This document shows positions 7,153-8,280 of a stretch of 8,280 nt of DNA, one piece after another. Both the position numbers and the translations under genes were made by a program. Numbering within the stretch: position 1 is the stretch's first letter; each line of letters starts with the position of its first letter. Location of the stretch: NCBI GenBank assembly GCA_023416695.1, contig JAEZGY010000032.1, positions 1 to 8,280 on the forward strand, given 5' to 3'. The notes below the pieces were generated by a model that was not told the DNA's origin, searched no databases, and saw only the letters and a list, made by a program, of their open reading frames with translations. Source of the DNA: Bacillota bacterium. Its GTDB lineage: Bacteria > Bacillota > Clostridia > Lachnospirales > Lachnospiraceae.

Positions 7153-7191
7153 AAAAGTTTTCCCAGAGTAAAGTCTGGGAAAACTTTTTTT
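7153..7191 (+). terminator. Strong intrinsic terminator of the ABC operon
   Basis: AAAAGTTTTCCCAGA (7153-7167) pairs perfectly over 15 bases with TCTGGGAAAACTTTT (7174-7188) around the six-base loop GTAAAG. Seven T follow the last C (7185-7191). It starts five bases after the stop codon of the DUF4340 gene. Confidence 0.95.
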
Positions 7192-7467
7192 ATTGCCATT
7201 AAATTTATGCTCGAATTATTTAGAATATGTTTGAAAAAATAGCATATACTTACTCTATTATTATCTATTCATAGTGAAATTGTTAGTAAAAAGTGTTAAT
7301 ATAGGATTATGGGGAACTATACTAGTCTAGTATTCTAATATCTTTTTAACACTCTACCAACATAATATGGACAAAGGGTAAATATAATAAGTTAAGTATA
7401 CGTTTGGATTTGGAAACAGTATGCTGGGAGTGTACTCCATAAAAAAGACTAATAGGTGATGGTTGGT
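7192..7467 (+). other. Intergenic regulatory region before the partial membrane protein gene
   Basis: No gene is visible here. A perfect housekeeping -10, TATAAT (7383-7388), has no good -35 at 16-18 bases, so it is only a weak promoter candidate; it would give a leader of about 70 bases. Further upstream, GAATATG (7223-7229) and CATATACT (7243-7250) resemble a sporulation sigma-E promoter, with a spacer one base shorter than usual. A small dyad GGAGT-GT-ACTCC lies at 7427-7438, and a larger nested inverted repeat is listed separately. The ribosome binding site AGGTGAT (7454-7460) ends the region. At least one promoter must lie here because the preceding terminator is strong. Confidence 0.5.
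7292..7353. repeat. Nested inverted repeat
   Basis: The outer arms AGTGTTAA (7292-7299) and TTAACACT (7346-7353) are perfect complements. They enclose the perfect palindrome ATACTAG-T-CTAGTAT (7319-7333). No T-run follows on either strand, so it does not look like a terminator. It could be a protein-binding operator or an RNA or DNA hairpin. Its function is unknown and chance in AT-rich DNA is possible. Confidence 0.55.
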
Positions 7468-8280
7468 ATGATAAATAATAGAGTAAAGCTAATTTTGATT
7501 GCAATTTGCATGATTATTATGACATCGATTTTCATCATAAATGTCTCAGAACGAATTAATAATTCTGCTGAGCCCATGATGGAAACGGCATTAAAAAACC
7601 CAAAGGAAGACGGAGTTACTAGGGGATATCTAGCTAAAATGGTATCACTTTTAGAGTATTCTAACGATGATTTGCTTCAGATGGAAAAGCTTATGTCCTA
7701 TCCAGATATTAAAGAGGATGCCTGGTATTATCGATATATTAATGGACTTTGTGGGATGGATTTAGAAACTTTATTTGTGAGTCCCACTGATAAGTTTGAG
7801 CCAGAGAAAAAAGTAACCTATAAAGAGGTCAAGACTTTACTTGCCAAGGTTGCTGCGAATCAAACAGAGGATGAAATGAAAAAACAGCTACCGGCCTTGT
7901 GGGTTGAAACAGAGGACCAGAAGGCAATAACTTGGGAAGATTTTCTCTCGGCTTATTCGTATCTCATTGATAAGGTATATGCAGTACAAAAAGGATCTGA
8001 TCTTCATAGCGCTTTACAGATGAAAGAGCTATATGTGGTCGGAACAAATCAAAATATAAAAAGTCTAGAGCCGTCTACAATTGTGACGGATGAAGGACAA
8101 TTTTCGGATATGGGATTATCCATGGACGAGTACATTGACTGCACGATATATGCTTATGTTAGAGACAAGGAAATACTTTATATAACTGGAAAACCTCAGG
8201 TTGAGAATACCTTGAAAAATGTTTGGGTTGTAAGCCAAGATGAGAAATCAATTGATATATTTATAAATGGGGTTCAGCGT
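7468..8280 (+). CDS. Membrane-anchored extracytoplasmic protein, N-terminal part (possible SpoIID/LytB-like)
   Basis: The frame is open from ATG 7468 to the window end (271 codons) with no stop, so the gene is truncated by the window. ATG follows AGGTGAT (7454-7460), a match to the anti-Shine-Dalgarno complement, by seven bases. MINNRVK is followed by a hydrophobic helix (about 8-24) with no lipobox, suggesting an uncleaved anchor or a signal peptide. Residues 33-175 are hydrophilic and probably helical, including DAWYYRYINGLCGMDL (84-99) and FEPEKKVTYKEVKTLL (109-124). After about 180 the sequence becomes strand-rich, including AYVRDKEILYITG. The arrangement recalls the N-terminal region of long SpoIID/LytB-domain proteins in Lachnospiraceae, but this is recollection of sequence style: the SpoIID domain would lie beyond the window. 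CDS reality is firm, function is not. Confidence 0.8.
   Translation, partial: MINNRVKLILIAICMIIMTSIFIINVSERINNSAEPMMETALKNPKEDGVTRGYLAKMVSLLEYSNDDLLQMEKLMSYPDIKEDAWYYRYINGLCGMDLETLFVSPTDKFEPEKKVTYKEVKTLLAKVAANQTEDEMKKQLPALWVETEDQKAITWEDFLSAYSYLIDKVYAVQKGSDLHSALQMKELYVVGTNQNIKSLEPSTIVTDEGQFSDMGLSMDEYIDCTIYAYVRDKEILYITGKPQVENTLKNVWVVSQDEKSIDIFINGVQR

Overview
The window is AT-rich, low-GC Gram-positive chromosome. Strong AAGGAGG ribosome binding sites, an L-box leader, tightly packed operons and the protein sequences suggest an anaerobic Clostridia member, most likely Lachnospiraceae (Clostridium phytofermentans-like). That placement is inferred from sequence style; no database was searched. 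All genes lie on the + strand.

Region 1 (about 56-2137) is a lysine/diaminopimelate biosynthesis operon. A complete lysine riboswitch aptamer (about 56-234) is followed by an intrinsic terminator (271-298). Next come dapA (319-1209) and dapB (1308-2063), which carry out two consecutive steps from aspartate semialdehyde to tetrahydrodipicolinate. A long hairpin terminator (2094-2137) closes the unit. High lysine should stabilise the aptamer, allow the terminator to form and shut off both genes.

Region 2 (about 2157-7191) is a four-gene operon with its own candidate promoter and a strong terminator. It encodes an ABC ATPase (2273-3247), an ABC-2 permease (3250-4113), a GldG-type auxiliary protein with a large extracellular domain (4131-5753) and a DUF4340 protein anchored by one N-terminal helix (5753-7147). 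The genes are 2 bp apart, 17 bp apart, or overlap by one base (TAATG), so they probably form one membrane machine. It resembles the GldA-GldF-GldG set named for Bacteroidetes gliding, but gliding is not expected here and the substrate is unknown. Two of the four genes appear to start with TTG.

Region 3 (7192-8280) holds a 276-bp intergenic segment with a nested inverted repeat and several weak promoter-like elements. It is followed by the first 271 codons of a membrane-anchored extracytoplasmic protein that runs off the window. This may be the N-terminal part of a SpoIID/LytB-like cell-wall protein, but the domain that would prove it is not in view.

Most of the window is recognisable. The least understood part is the Gld-like ABC module, whose DUF4340 subunit appears to be built from three tandem repeats. 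I saw no mobile element, CRISPR array, tRNA or rRNA.
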